A stretch of 64,000 bases of DNA, taken from contig DAOMNO010000003.1 in NCBI GenBank assembly GCA_035443885.1, positions 124,001 to 188,000 of the forward strand, given 5' to 3'. Of this stretch, positions 33,206 through 41,351 are shown piece after piece. Below the pieces are notes generated by a model. It was not told the DNA's origin, searched no databases, and saw only the letters and a list, made by a program, of their open reading frames with translations. The position numbers and the translations under genes are program-made. Position 1 is the stretch's first letter; each line of letters starts with the position of its first letter. The DNA is from DAOMNO01 sp035443885 (lineage in GTDB: Bacteria; Planctomycetota; Phycisphaerae; Phycisphaerales; SM1A02).

Positions 33206-34246
33206 TTACGGCTCAAAGAGCACCTTGATTATGCCGGGCTGTTCCGCAGCGCGAATGACCGCTGCGCCGTCCGCAAGGCTCATGCGCTTGGAGATCAAAC
33301 TCACCACATCGACTTCATGTGAAGCCAGCTTCGCCATTGCTTCGCCGACCGGGCCGGCGAATGAACCGATCACGGAGAGTTCGTTCATCACGACTGCCGC
33401 ACTGTCCGCCGCACCGCCGCTCATCTGCACGCCGAGTGATTTCAGCACGATGGTGCCTCGCGGCCGCACCAGTTTCGTCGCCAGTTCAAAGCCTTCTGCA
33501 CAGCCGGTGCAATCAACCACGACATCCTGATCGGCGCGTCGCCCGATGTCATCCACATGACGATGCTTGATGCCCCACTTTTCGCAGATCGCCAGCTTCT
33601 CGTGATGCTTGCCGATGAGCCTGACGGATGCGTTGAGCTTCGCCATGACCTGCACAGCGACCAGCCCAAGTGGACCATCACCCAGCACAGTGATGTACGG
33701 CTTGCCTTCAATGGTCAGTTGCCGCGCAGCTTGAATCGCAGAAGCGACAAGATGCACACATACCGCCTGATCGTCATCCACCCGGTCGGGCACACGGATC
33801 AGTGCGCTGGTCGGCAATGTGAAGCGATCCGCAAAACAGCCATCTCGCCCCTGCACGCCCGGCAGCACGCGCTTGCGACAGTGGTCGCCCAAACCACGCT
33901 GGCACAGTTCACATCTGCCGCACGGCAGGATCATCGATGCCACAACGCGAGCGCCTCGCAGTTTCGCTACATCCGTGCCGCCCACCACCTCAACCACGCC
34001 GACGAACTCATGCCCCATGACGCCCGTGAACGGGAATCGGCCCGCAGCGATGGAACGATCAATGCCGGAGACGCCCAGACGGATCGGACGAATCACCGCT
34101 TCACCCGGTGCGGGCTGAGGCGAGTCGCTTGAGATCGGCGTGCGGCGCACTATCACACCATCGCCTGTGCAGACAATGGCGCGAACGGCTCCCGAAGTGG
34201 CGGTTGAGGCGGAGCGCATGGATAGCTGCTGAAGTATCGACAGCAT
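33206..34246 (-). CDS. Medium-chain dehydrogenase/reductase, zinc-ADH like
   Basis: 346 residues. The GroES-like half has G-H-E-F-V-G-V-V-E and a structural zinc site with four cysteines, C-G-R-C-E-L-C-Q-R-G-L-G-D-H-C. The Rossmann half has V-L-G-D-G-P-L-G-L-V-A-V-Q. The first catalytic-zinc ligand, normally Cys in G-V-C-G-T-D, is Ser here (L-G-V-S-G-I-D), so the catalytic metal site is altered. The protein resembles sorbitol, threonine or glucose dehydrogenase-type MDRs; substrate unknown. It converges with the DegT gene with 15 bp between. M-R-S-A-S (34219) is an alternative start. Confidence 0.87.
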   Translation of the reverse strand: MLSILQQLSMRSASTATSGAVRAIVCTGDGVIVRRTPISSDSPQPAPGEAVIRPIRLGVSGIDRSIAAGRFPFTGVMGHEFVGVVEVVGGTDVAKLRGARVVASMILPCGRCELCQRGLGDHCRKRVLPGVQGRDGCFADRFTLPTSALIRVPDRVDDDQAVCVHLVASAIQAARQLTIEGKPYITVLGDGPLGLVAVQVMAKLNASVRLIGKHHEKLAICEKWGIKHRHVDDIGRRADQDVVVDCTGCAEGFELATKLVRPRGTIVLKSLGVQMSGGAADSAAVVMNELSVIGSFAGPVGEAMAKLASHEVDVVSLISKRMSLADGAAVIRAAEQPGIIKVLFEP

Positions 34247-34269
34247 TTCACCGCGCCTTCAGCGGGAAA

Positions 34270-35139
34270 CTACTGATCCTGATAGGTTTCGCGGCGAGTC
34301 TGAAGTTGAAGCCCCGCAGGCGGTGCGGGCTGCTCCCACTCACGCGGAATCCAGAATGCCAGTCGCTCGATAAACGTGATCCTGCGGGAATACGTGGGGA
34401 ACAGATAATCGCTGCGACCGGCAAAACGCTGCTCCACGTCCTGCTGGTTGTACCAGCGGAGCCATGTACGCGCATCGCTGCCCAGTGATTGGCCAGTCAG
34501 CCGCTCCAACGATCGCTCCGCCGTCTGATTGACGGAAAGCTCACGAGCGTCCAGCGCGAGAATCAACCCCTGAAACACACGATCCTGCGGGTACTGCGCA
34601 AGTGCATCCGCCAGTGCGATGCGCGTCTCCACGCGCTCTTCATCATCGCGCAGTTTGGCAAGGATATCTGGCACGACGCCGGGATCATGAATCCGCTGCA
34701 ATCCTTTCGCTGCCTCCCATCGCACCTGATCGCTATCACTCTTGAGCTGATCTGCGATGAGTCGTGCGTCCTCAACAGAGCCATATCTTGCCAGCGCACG
34801 AATGGCGACGGCTCGCACGGTTGGGTCCGTGTCGTGCTCTGCCATGAAGCGATAGAGCTGCACGTAGTGATCGACCCCGCCGAACGTGGACGTGGCGATG
34901 AGCAGCGTTCCTTCGCGCCGCTGATCGGGGTTGTACTGATCGACCATCATGCGGGCCGCTTCCGATGGCGTTGTCGGCACGATGGTTTTGGCCAGCGAGC
35001 TGAAGTCCTGACTAATGGTGTCGAAGGCGTCGCAACCCGCGAACATGCATGACACCACGATCGCGACGCACGGCGCAGCCGCTGACATGGCTCGTCGTCT
35101 AAGGTTCCGAGAAGACGCACGGTCTCGCGTGGTGATCAT
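34270..35139 (-). CDS. HEAT-repeat lipoprotein
   Basis: About 289 residues. A basic N-terminus, then a signal peptide with the lipobox F-A-G-C. Residues 75-200 contain HEAT repeats (D-P-T-V-R-A-V-A-I-R-A-L-A-R-Y-G; S-D-Q-V-R-W-E-A-A-K-G-L-Q-R-I; T-R-I-A-L-A-D-A-L-A). The end has W-L-R-W-Y-N and F-I-E-R-L-A-F-W-I-P. It is anchored to a membrane and probably binds a partner protein. TACACT ends 9 bp before ATG 35139 and supports that start over an upstream GTG. Confidence 0.75.
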   Translation of the reverse strand: MITTRDRASSRNLRRRAMSAAAPCVAIVVSCMFAGCDAFDTISQDFSSLAKTIVPTTPSEAARMMVDQYNPDQRREGTLLIATSTFGGVDHYVQLYRFMAEHDTDPTVRAVAIRALARYGSVEDARLIADQLKSDSDQVRWEAAKGLQRIHDPGVVPDILAKLRDDEERVETRIALADALAQYPQDRVFQGLILALDARELSVNQTAERSLERLTGQSLGSDARTWLRWYNQQDVEQRFAGRSDYLFPTYSRRITFIERLAFWIPREWEQPAPPAGLQLQTRRETYQDQ

Positions 35140-35148
35140 GGCTGGCAC

Positions 35149-35154
35149 AGTGTA
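35149..35154 (-). promoter_or_regulatory. Predicted -10 box (TACACT) of the HEAT lipoprotein gene
   Basis: TACACT on the minus strand ends 9 bp before ATG 35139. It would overlap the coding sequence if translation began much further upstream. Confidence 0.45.
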
Positions 35155-35190
35155 AGGGATGGGTCGGAATGCTGCTTTTTCCCGCAGCGA

Positions 35191-35580
35191 TTAACTGCCG
35201 GGCGTGGGCTGACACATGCCGCCGCCACAATCGAAGCTCACAGGCACAAGGCAGAGAAACTTGAGTGGTGAGCCGCCGGGCGGCGCCGTGTTGACGAACT
35301 GATGCAGCACGTTTGGCCGCACAAACAGCACATCTCCTGCGCGAACGGGGTAATGTGTGCCGTCTTCTTCTGCGAGACCTTCGCCTTCCAGAATGAACAC
35401 TTCATGCTCGTAGTTGTGCTGATGGTGAGGGGTGTGGCCGCCCGGCTCAACCGTGAAATGCCGCATGGAAAACGTCGGTGCCCCGTCTGCCCGGCCGACC
35501 ATCAGCCGCATGGTTACGCCCTTGACGCCTTCCATCTGCATCGGGGTACCAGCCATCTCTTCTGCACGCCGAATCAACAT
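35191..35580 (-). CDS. Cupin domain protein
   Basis: 129 residues forming one cupin barrel. Motif 1 is P-G-G-H-T-P-H-H-Q-H-N-Y-E-H-E-V-F-I-L-E-G-E-G and motif 2 is V-R-A-G-D-V-L-F-V-R-P-N-V-L-H-Q-F, giving a His/Glu metal site. The C-terminus has an extra Cys-rich end (F-D-C-G-G-G-M-C). Small cupins of this kind act as isomerases, dioxygenases or sensors; none can be chosen here. The ATG at 35580 is 22 bp from the divergent metallo-hydrolase gene; an upstream ATG at 35605 would make the starts overlap. Confidence 0.88.
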   Translation of the reverse strand: MLIRRAEEMAGTPMQMEGVKGVTMRLMVGRADGAPTFSMRHFTVEPGGHTPHHQHNYEHEVFILEGEGLAEEDGTHYPVRAGDVLFVRPNVLHQFVNTAPPGGSPLKFLCLVPVSFDCGGGMCQPTPGS

Positions 35581-35602
35581 GGCGGTATTGTACGGGCGAG
35601 CC

Positions 35603-36247
35603 ATGCTTCCAACCATTCACACCTTTGTCCTCGGCGACTACCAAACGAACTGCTTCGTCGTAACCGTGCCCGGCACGGCAGATTGCTGGATTGTTGACTG
35701 CGGCTTCGAGCCGGACGACATGCTCGACTGGATTGAGCAGCAGCAGCTCCGGCCAATCGCGCTGCTTCTCACACACGCGCACTCCGACCACATGGCGGGC
35801 ATCGACGCAGCCATGAGCCGCTTCGGCCCCATGCCGCTTTACATTCACGAAGCCGAAGCCGAGTGGTGCTCCAACCCGATGCTCAACCTTTCCGGCCTGA
35901 TCGGCAGACCTGTTACCGCCACGCGACCGGATCATCTGCTCAAAGGCGGCGAAACGCTTGAACTGGCTGGAACTCATTGGCGTGTGCTGCACACGCCGGG
36001 CCACTCACCCGGCGGCGTGTGTTACGTCAATGATGAATCCAGACAGGCTCTTGTAGGCGATGTGCTTTTCGCAGGCTCCATCGGCCGTGTCGATTTCCCC
36101 ACGTCCAATCCTGCTGCGATGCGCCGTACGCTCCGCGAAGTGATGATGAATCTGCCGGACGATCTCACTATCTACCCCGGCCACGGCCCGGCAACCACCA
36201 TCGGGCGCGAACGGCGAAGCAATCCGTACATCATCGGCGGATTCTGA
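35603..36247 (+). CDS. MBL-fold metallo-hydrolase (glyoxalase II-like)
   Basis: 214 residues. The metal-binding motif T-H-A-H-S-D-H sits after L-L-L (about residues 57-63), followed by H-T-P-G-H-S-P-G-G, V-G-D-V-L-F-A-G-S-I-G-R-V-D and Y-P-G-H-G-P. This matches the YcbL/hydroxyacylglutathione-hydrolase-like group of metallo-beta-lactamase fold enzymes. It probably hydrolyses a thioester or related ester. A TATTGT box ends 12 bp upstream. The cupin gene diverges 22 bp away, so the promoters overlap and the two may be co-regulated. Confidence 0.9.
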   Translation: MLPTIHTFVLGDYQTNCFVVTVPGTADCWIVDCGFEPDDMLDWIEQQQLRPIALLLTHAHSDHMAGIDAAMSRFGPMPLYIHEAEAEWCSNPMLNLSGLIGRPVTATRPDHLLKGGETLELAGTHWRVLHTPGHSPGGVCYVNDESRQALVGDVLFAGSIGRVDFPTSNPAAMRRTLREVMMNLPDDLTIYPGHGPATTIGRERRSNPYIIGGF

Positions 36248-36271
36248 GGCGCCAACGACGAAGCACTGACT

Positions 36272-37558
36272 TCAGCGCGTGCCGCCATCGAAGAGAATGT
36301 CGAGCAGCCTTCGCTGCGCTTCTTCATAGCGCGAAATAGGATCGAGCAGTGATCGCGTTACGCGGTTGAAGACTTCCTCATCAGCACGCAGCGCGTCGCC
36401 GTGATTGTTCAGCACGCGCTCGACGGAGACAGAAGCCGCCTTGAGGTCGGCAGCGGCCATCGCGAACGATCGCGCCGCTTCATACAGCATTTCGTGTTCC
36501 AGTTCCGTCGTGCTGGGGCGATACAGCAACCGCCATGGGCTGCGGCGAATCTCAATCATCGCCAGCTTGAGCTGATGCGACGCCAGACTGGCGTTTCCCA
36601 GCGCATCGCCCAGATCGGTCGCCCACGCCTCGTAGTCAAGCTGCAATCGCTCAATCAGCGCGACCGCTTTCCTCAAACCATCGTTGCCGTTGTCGAGGAA
36701 CTCGTGAACCTTGTGGACTGTCTCCTCTTGAACGGTCGAGAGAATCTCATCCGCCTTTGTGGCAGCACCCGCGCCTCGTTCAGTGATGGTGCGCACGTTT
36801 GCGCGATTCTCCTCAAGGATTGCCCGACCGTCCGTCATCAGGCCCTTGCCTTCCGCGAGCGCGCTTTCAATCGAACCCTGCAGGTCGTTCGCCCAAGCGA
36901 GAATTTCCGACACCTTCTCCGACCACTCAGGCCAGTTCTCCTCGCGCAGCGCGGTGGTTACTGCACGAACATTGCCTGTGGTGGCCTGCACATCGTCGAT
37001 GATCGGCACGATGCGCTGGGTGTATTCATCTGGAATGTTGCCGAGAAAATCAAAGAAGTTATCTGTCTTGGCGGCGTTGTCATCGCCGATGAGCGTGCTC
37101 AACATGCCTGAACGCATCGCGCCGTCGATGCTTCCGCCCGGCTCAACACGATTCGCCGTGCCATCAGGCAAGGGGGAGCCGACATCGACGATGTCGATCC
37201 ATGAATCTGAACCGATCAACTGCGATGAGATGAGAATGCGGGCGTTCTTGTGCAGCCTCACGCTCCGCCGAAGCTTGAAGACGACATCGATCTTTTCAAA
37301 GACGGGGTCTTCGACGCGCGGGTCCACGCGCACGACTTCGCCGAGCTTCACGCCGCCGACGCGAACTTCCGACGATTTCTTCAGGTTCGCCACGCCAGAG
37401 CGGACAGGAAACGTGACAGTGTACTGGTGCGATGAAGCACTGAGCCACTCACGAACATTCGAAAGCGACGCGACCACCCCCAGCGCGAGCAGAATCGTAA
37501 ACGTTACGAACACGCCCATGCGCACGTTGTTTCGGGTTCGCTCGTTCATGCTCGGCAT
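36272..37558 (-). CDS. MlaD-family (MCE domain) lipid transport protein
   Basis: 428 residues. One N-terminal membrane helix (V-F-V-T-F-T-I-L-L-A-L-G-V-V-A-S-L) leads into an MCE domain with V-T-F-P-V-R-S-G-V-A-N-L-K-K-S-S-E-V-R-V-G-G-V-K-L-G-E-V. A long helical C-terminus (about 190-420) follows, far longer than the 180-residue MlaD of E. coli and nearer to the tube-forming MCE proteins. It should form an oligomeric channel carrying phospholipids through the periplasm. It is downstream of the MlaF-like ATPase (29 bp). An ATG at 37549 is an equally possible start. Confidence 0.88.
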   Translation of the reverse strand: MPSMNERTRNNVRMGVFVTFTILLALGVVASLSNVREWLSASSHQYTVTFPVRSGVANLKKSSEVRVGGVKLGEVVRVDPRVEDPVFEKIDVVFKLRRSVRLHKNARILISSQLIGSDSWIDIVDVGSPLPDGTANRVEPGGSIDGAMRSGMLSTLIGDDNAAKTDNFFDFLGNIPDEYTQRIVPIIDDVQATTGNVRAVTTALREENWPEWSEKVSEILAWANDLQGSIESALAEGKGLMTDGRAILEENRANVRTITERGAGAATKADEILSTVQEETVHKVHEFLDNGNDGLRKAVALIERLQLDYEAWATDLGDALGNASLASHQLKLAMIEIRRSPWRLLYRPSTTELEHEMLYEAARSFAMAAADLKAASVSVERVLNNHGDALRADEEVFNRVTRSLLDPISRYEEAQRRLLDILFDGGTR

Positions 37559-37587
37559 TCGTGAATTCCCGTGTTCAGGCCGCCATT

Positions 37588-38481
37588 CTACACCACGCGA
37601 GTCGCCTCGACGGAAGGCGCCTTGACGGGCGACTCATCGGGTGAGAATCCCAGCAAATCGTCCGCGTAGTTGCTCTCCGCTTTTCGGCGCGTGATGGGGC
37701 CTTCCGCATCGCCCCGCAGGAACTGGCGAATCAACTGTTTCGTCTCATGCAACTCGTCGAGTCGGTCCTTCGGATGATCGCGAAGCCGCTCATACGCTTC
37801 TCGTGTGTCGATCATAATCATGCGACCTTTATCCAGCATGGCCATACGATCAGCGATCGTAAAGGCGGAATCCATTTCATGCGTAACCACAACACTGGTA
37901 ACGCCCAGCTTCCGCGTGAGGTCGATGATCAGTCGATCGATTTCAGCGGAAGTCACCGGATCAAGACCCGCTGAAGGCTCATCGTAAAACAGAATCTTGG
38001 GGTCGAGAGACAGTGCACGAGCAAGGCCCGCTCGCTTCTTCATGCCGCCAGAAATCTGCGCGGGGTACTTGTCCGCGTGCTCGCGCAAGCCGACCAGCTC
38101 CAGCTTGATCTTCACCATGATGTCGATCGTGGTCGCATCCAGCACCGTATGCTCCTGCAGCGGCAGGCGCACGTTCTCTGCAATCGTCATCGAGTTGAAC
38201 AGCGCGCCGGACTGAAACAGAATGCCAAAGCGCTTGCGCACCTGATTGAGCTGCTCTTCGTTCAGGTCAGCAAGATTCTGCCCGAACAGCTCAACCTTGC
38301 CACGATCAGGCAGCAGTGAGCCGATCATGTGGCGCAGCAGTGTGGACTTGCCCGAACCGGAGCCGCCCATGATGATCATCGTTTCGCCCGGCATAATCGA
38401 CAGATTGATGCCGTCGAGCACAGTCTGATCGCCGAATCGCTTGACGAGGTCGGTGATCTTGATGAGGGGCTGGACGGACAT
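37588..38481 (-). CDS. MlaF-type ABC transporter ATP-binding protein
   Basis: 297 residues. Walker A G-G-S-G-S-G-K-S-T, signature I-S-G-G-M-K-K-R and Walker B I-L-F-Y-D-E-P-S-A-G-L-D-P are the form found in MlaF/Ttg2A. The Q-S-G-A-L-F-N-S-M-T-I-A-E-N-V Q-loop and T-H-E-M also fit. It powers phospholipid transport with a MlaE permease and the MlaD protein encoded next. No MlaE gene lies beside it, which is unusual. A 30-residue Ser/Pro/acidic tail is extra compared with E. coli MlaF. Confidence 0.93.
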   Translation of the reverse strand: MSVQPLIKITDLVKRFGDQTVLDGINLSIMPGETMIIMGGSGSGKSTLLRHMIGSLLPDRGKVELFGQNLADLNEEQLNQVRKRFGILFQSGALFNSMTIAENVRLPLQEHTVLDATTIDIMVKIKLELVGLREHADKYPAQISGGMKKRAGLARALSLDPKILFYDEPSAGLDPVTSAEIDRLIIDLTRKLGVTSVVVTHEMDSAFTIADRMAMLDKGRMIMIDTREAYERLRDHPKDRLDELHETKQLIRQFLRGDAEGPITRRKAESNYADDLLGFSPDESPVKAPSVEATRVV

Positions 38482-38529
38482 AAAGATCGCAACGTGCGGG
38501 GCAGCTCAGGCAGCGGAATGCGTATCAGC

Positions 38530-39159
38530 TTATCGCACTTCGCGTTGTTGCGCTGAGGGAAACGTCAGATCACCCCGCACTTCATCGTGAAGCGTGATGG
38601 ACATCCACCTCGGACGCAGACCGTCGGCGAAGAGCAGCAGTTCCACCCGCCCAGGAACGGCCACCCCCTGCTCAAAGTGAAAGACATACGGCACCCGCGC
38701 GTGAAAACGATGCTCTCCTGAAGCATCTGCATCGGGAGAGAAGTCCGGCGTGATCGCCCGCAAGACGCCCCACCGACGGGCCATCTCCGAGAGGAATCCC
38801 GCGATTTCTTCATCTGTCGCCTGCACGGCATCCCCAGTGAACCCCGCGCGAAGCACCGCGGGGTTGCCCATCTGCGCTGCGCGAATCTCGGCGAGCGGTC
38901 CTTCGATCATCGGCAACCGCACGTTGTAGTGCCACCATGTCGCGAAACCGATCCAGCCGAGCACGCTGACAAGGCCGATGACAATGCCCGCGATCGCGAT
39001 GTGCAAACCGCCGACGCCCGGCCTCGCCCGAATCTCCGCGATGGCCTTCATACCCAGCAAGGGCGCAATCAGGCCGGCGACGGGGCAGAACACCACGACG
39101 CTGCACAGCAACGATGCTGTCGCCCAAGGCGTTACTCTCCGACGAACCGTCGCACTCAC
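38530..39159 (-). CDS. DUF4190-like membrane protein (downstream paralog)
   Basis: 209 residues. Two N-terminal membrane helices (T-A-S-L-L-C-S-V-V-V-F-C-P-V-A-G-L-I-A-P-L-L-G and G-L-H-I-A-I-A-G-I-V-I-G-L-V-S-V-L-G) flank the short loop E-I-R-A-R-P-G, the DUF4190 arrangement. A beta-rich extracytoplasmic domain follows. It shares its layout and ending (D-L-T-F-P) with the next gene upstream on the same strand, 16 bp away, so the pair arose by duplication. Function unknown. Confidence 0.78.
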   Translation of the reverse strand: MSATVRRRVTPWATASLLCSVVVFCPVAGLIAPLLGMKAIAEIRARPGVGGLHIAIAGIVIGLVSVLGWIGFATWWHYNVRLPMIEGPLAEIRAAQMGNPAVLRAGFTGDAVQATDEEIAGFLSEMARRWGVLRAITPDFSPDADASGEHRFHARVPYVFHFEQGVAVPGRVELLLFADGLRPRWMSITLHDEVRGDLTFPSAQQREVR

Positions 39160-39175
39160 GCCGCGCTCCTTGTCA

Positions 39176-39832
39176 TCATGGCGTGGCGGGCGGGAAGGTC
39201 AGATTGCCATCCGTGGAATCAACCACCGTGATCGAATAGAAAACAATTGAGCCAGCCGATCGCACCTGATCCTGCTCGCGGAATGTCAGTTGCGCCCGCA
39301 CCTCACCTCGATCGAACACCAGAACCCACGGCATGGTCACCTCTGGGTCACCGGGGGTTGGCTGCGCCATGCCACGGAAGTTTTCAAAGTGGATGGTCGA
39401 TTCAATCAGCTCGCCGTATCGGCTGCGCAAGGCTTCGATGAACGCCTGTGCATCCGCGTCAGTCGCGGACATGCCATTCGGGCCGAAGAACGCACGCATG
39501 GATGCGTAGTCGCCGCGGAATCCCGGTTCCAACGCCTGATACGGGGCAGCCTTGAACATCTCGAACGTTGTGCTGAATGAATACACGAGCCATCCTTGCA
39601 CCGCCGTGAACGAGATGCCGAGTATAAGACCCGCGACAGCGAACCCTTTGCCCCGCAATGCGGGGTTGCTGCTAATCCGCACGAGGGCAAACGCGCCGAG
39701 CACCGCACCGAGGATAGTGGTAATGGGAATGCAACAGATCAGGCTGCACACCAGTGAACTGATCGCCATGCGGCTGGTCTTTTGCTGCGTTTCATCGAAC
39801 TCGGCGTAATACGGATTCCCAAACTGCGACAT
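39176..39832 (-). CDS. DUF4190-like membrane protein (upstream paralog)
   Basis: 218 residues. After a polar N-terminus come two membrane helices (S-S-L-V-C-S-L-I-C-C-I-P-I-T-T-I-L-G-A-V-L-G and G-F-A-V-A-G-L-I-L-G-I-S-F-T-A) joined by R-I-S-S-N-P-A-L-R-G-K-G, then a soluble domain ending N-L-T-F-P. AAAGGAG precedes the ATG, unlike most neighbours. It is paralogous to the gene 16 bp downstream but the two have diverged clearly, so the duplication is not recent. Function unknown. Confidence 0.78.
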   Translation of the reverse strand: MSQFGNPYYAEFDETQQKTSRMAISSLVCSLICCIPITTILGAVLGAFALVRISSNPALRGKGFAVAGLILGISFTAVQGWLVYSFSTTFEMFKAAPYQALEPGFRGDYASMRAFFGPNGMSATDADAQAFIEALRSRYGELIESTIHFENFRGMAQPTPGDPEVTMPWVLVFDRGEVRAQLTFREQDQVRSAGSIVFYSITVVDSTDGNLTFPPATP

Positions 39833-39894
39833 GGCTCAACTCCTTTCCCCGGTGTGGCGGGCATCGTACCCCCTGCTGACACGACCCGCTACGT

Positions 39895-39900
39895 TACACT
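39895..39900 (+). promoter_or_regulatory. Predicted -10 box (TACACT) of murD
   Basis: TACACT ends 9 bp before ATG 39910 with no Shine-Dalgarno between, predicting a leaderless murD message. Confidence 0.5.
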
Positions 39901-39909
39901 CTGCCTTCC

Positions 39910-41235
39910 ATGATCCTTGAACCGGCAGGTCGGCGCGTAACCGTCATGGGCCTTGGCCGCTTCGGCGGCGGCGTCGGCGTTGTTCGCTGGCTTGCTTCGC
40001 AAAACGCGCAGATTCTGCTGACTGATCTCGACTCCGCAGATCATCTTGGGGATTCCCTCTCCGCGATTTCGCCGCTGGTTGAATCAGGGCGCGTAACGCT
40101 GCGCTTTGGCGAGCATCGCGAAGAGGACTTCTGCAATGCGGATGTGGTCATCGCAAACCCTGCGGTGCCCCAGCCGTGGCGCAATCGATATCTCAATGCC
40201 GCAACGCAATCCGGCGTGCCGATCTACACGGAAATCAGGCTGCTGGTCGAGCGGCTGAATCGCAGGCGAGTCATCGGAGTAACAGGCAGCGCGGGAAAAT
40301 CCACCACCGCCGCGATGATTCATCACATCCTCAGCCGCGCGGGGCTTCGCGCCCACCTCGGCGGCAATATCGGCGGCTCATTGCTTAACTCACTTCGCGA
40401 CATTCGCGATGATGACTGGGTCGTGCTTGAACTCTCCAGTGCGATGCTCTACTGGCTCGGCGAGAATGTCGGCTTCAGCGGCGCTGCGGGCTGGTCGCCC
40501 GGCGTGGCGGCGCTCACCAACATCGAACCGAATCACCTCGATTGGCATGGCACGCAGGACCATTACGTGCAGTCCAAGCTCAATATCTTTCGATTTCAGC
40601 AGGCTGAAGATTACGCGATACGCGGTGATGATCTCACGCTGCTGAGTGCGCAGAGCGATGAAAGCAATCGCTCGATGTTCAAGACCATCTCGCTGTGCAT
40701 ACCCGGCGCACACAATCTCATCAACGCGCAGCTGGCGATCGCCACGGTGGAACGCGCGACGGCTATCTCGCGTGAGGTTACTGTGCCGCTGCTTGCAGAT
40801 TTTCGAGGTCTGCCACACCGCCTTCAGCTTGTTGCGGAGTGCGACGGCGTGCGCTATTACAACGATTCCAAATCAACCACACCACGTGCGACGCTGCTGG
40901 CCGTCAATGCGTTTGAAGACCCTTCTCGCGTTCACCTGATTGCGGGTGGCTACGACAAAGGTTCGGACCTTTCCCCCATCGCGCACCTCGCGCCGCAAAT
41001 CGCGGGGTTGTACACGATCGGCGCGACAGGCCCTCAGCTTGCTGCGGATGCTGCATCCAATGCCCGCTTCTGCGAAACACTTGACCGCGCCGTCGAGGCA
41101 GCAATCAGCATCATCAAGCCGGGTGAAGTGCTGCTCCTCAGCCCCGGCTGCGCAAGCTGGGATCAGTTCATCAACTTCGAACAGCGCGGCGACCATTTCG
41201 CATCGCTCGTCAGATCCCGAATTGGTCAGCCATAA
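39910..41235 (+). CDS. murD: UDP-N-acetylmuramoyl-L-alanine--D-glutamate ligase
   Basis: 441 residues, the usual MurD length. The N-terminal Rossmann part has V-M-G-L-G-R-F-G-G-G. The ATP-binding motif is G-V-T-G-S-A-G-K-S-T-T, with E-L-S-S-A-M-L in the E-x-S-S position and N-I-E-P-N-H-L-D-W-H in the central domain. The C-terminus has Y-Y-N-D-S-K-S-T-T-P and L-L-S-P-G-C-A-S-W-D-Q-F. It adds D-glutamate to UDP-MurNAc-L-Ala in the cytoplasm, showing that this organism makes peptidoglycan precursors. It stands alone, not in a dcw cluster. tRNA-Arg on the other strand ends 16 bp beyond. Confidence 0.96.
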   Translation: MILEPAGRRVTVMGLGRFGGGVGVVRWLASQNAQILLTDLDSADHLGDSLSAISPLVESGRVTLRFGEHREEDFCNADVVIANPAVPQPWRNRYLNAATQSGVPIYTEIRLLVERLNRRRVIGVTGSAGKSTTAAMIHHILSRAGLRAHLGGNIGGSLLNSLRDIRDDDWVVLELSSAMLYWLGENVGFSGAAGWSPGVAALTNIEPNHLDWHGTQDHYVQSKLNIFRFQQAEDYAIRGDDLTLLSAQSDESNRSMFKTISLCIPGAHNLINAQLAIATVERATAISREVTVPLLADFRGLPHRLQLVAECDGVRYYNDSKSTTPRATLLAVNAFEDPSRVHLIAGGYDKGSDLSPIAHLAPQIAGLYTIGATGPQLAADAASNARFCETLDRAVEAAISIIKPGEVLLLSPGCASWDQFINFEQRGDHFASLVRSRIGQP

Positions 41236-41251
41236 TGCCGATTGCCGACAA

Positions 41252-41325
41252 CGCGCCCGGGTGGATTCGAACCACCGACCTTCGGTTTAGGAAACCGGTG
41301 CTCTATCCTGCTGAGCTACGGGCGC
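41252..41325 (-). tRNA. tRNA-Arg (anticodon CCT)
   Basis: On the minus strand the 7-bp acceptor stem pairs GCGCCCG (41325-41319) with CGGGCGC (41259-41253); the D arm GCTC...GAGC, anticodon loop TTCCTAA and T arm GGTGG-TTCGAAT-CCACC are all present. The anticodon is CCT (reads AGG). The 3' CCA is not encoded. The outermost anticodon-stem pair is C-A. Confidence 0.95.
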
Positions 41326-41351
41326 AGGACGGGAAGTGTAGGGCATTCGGC

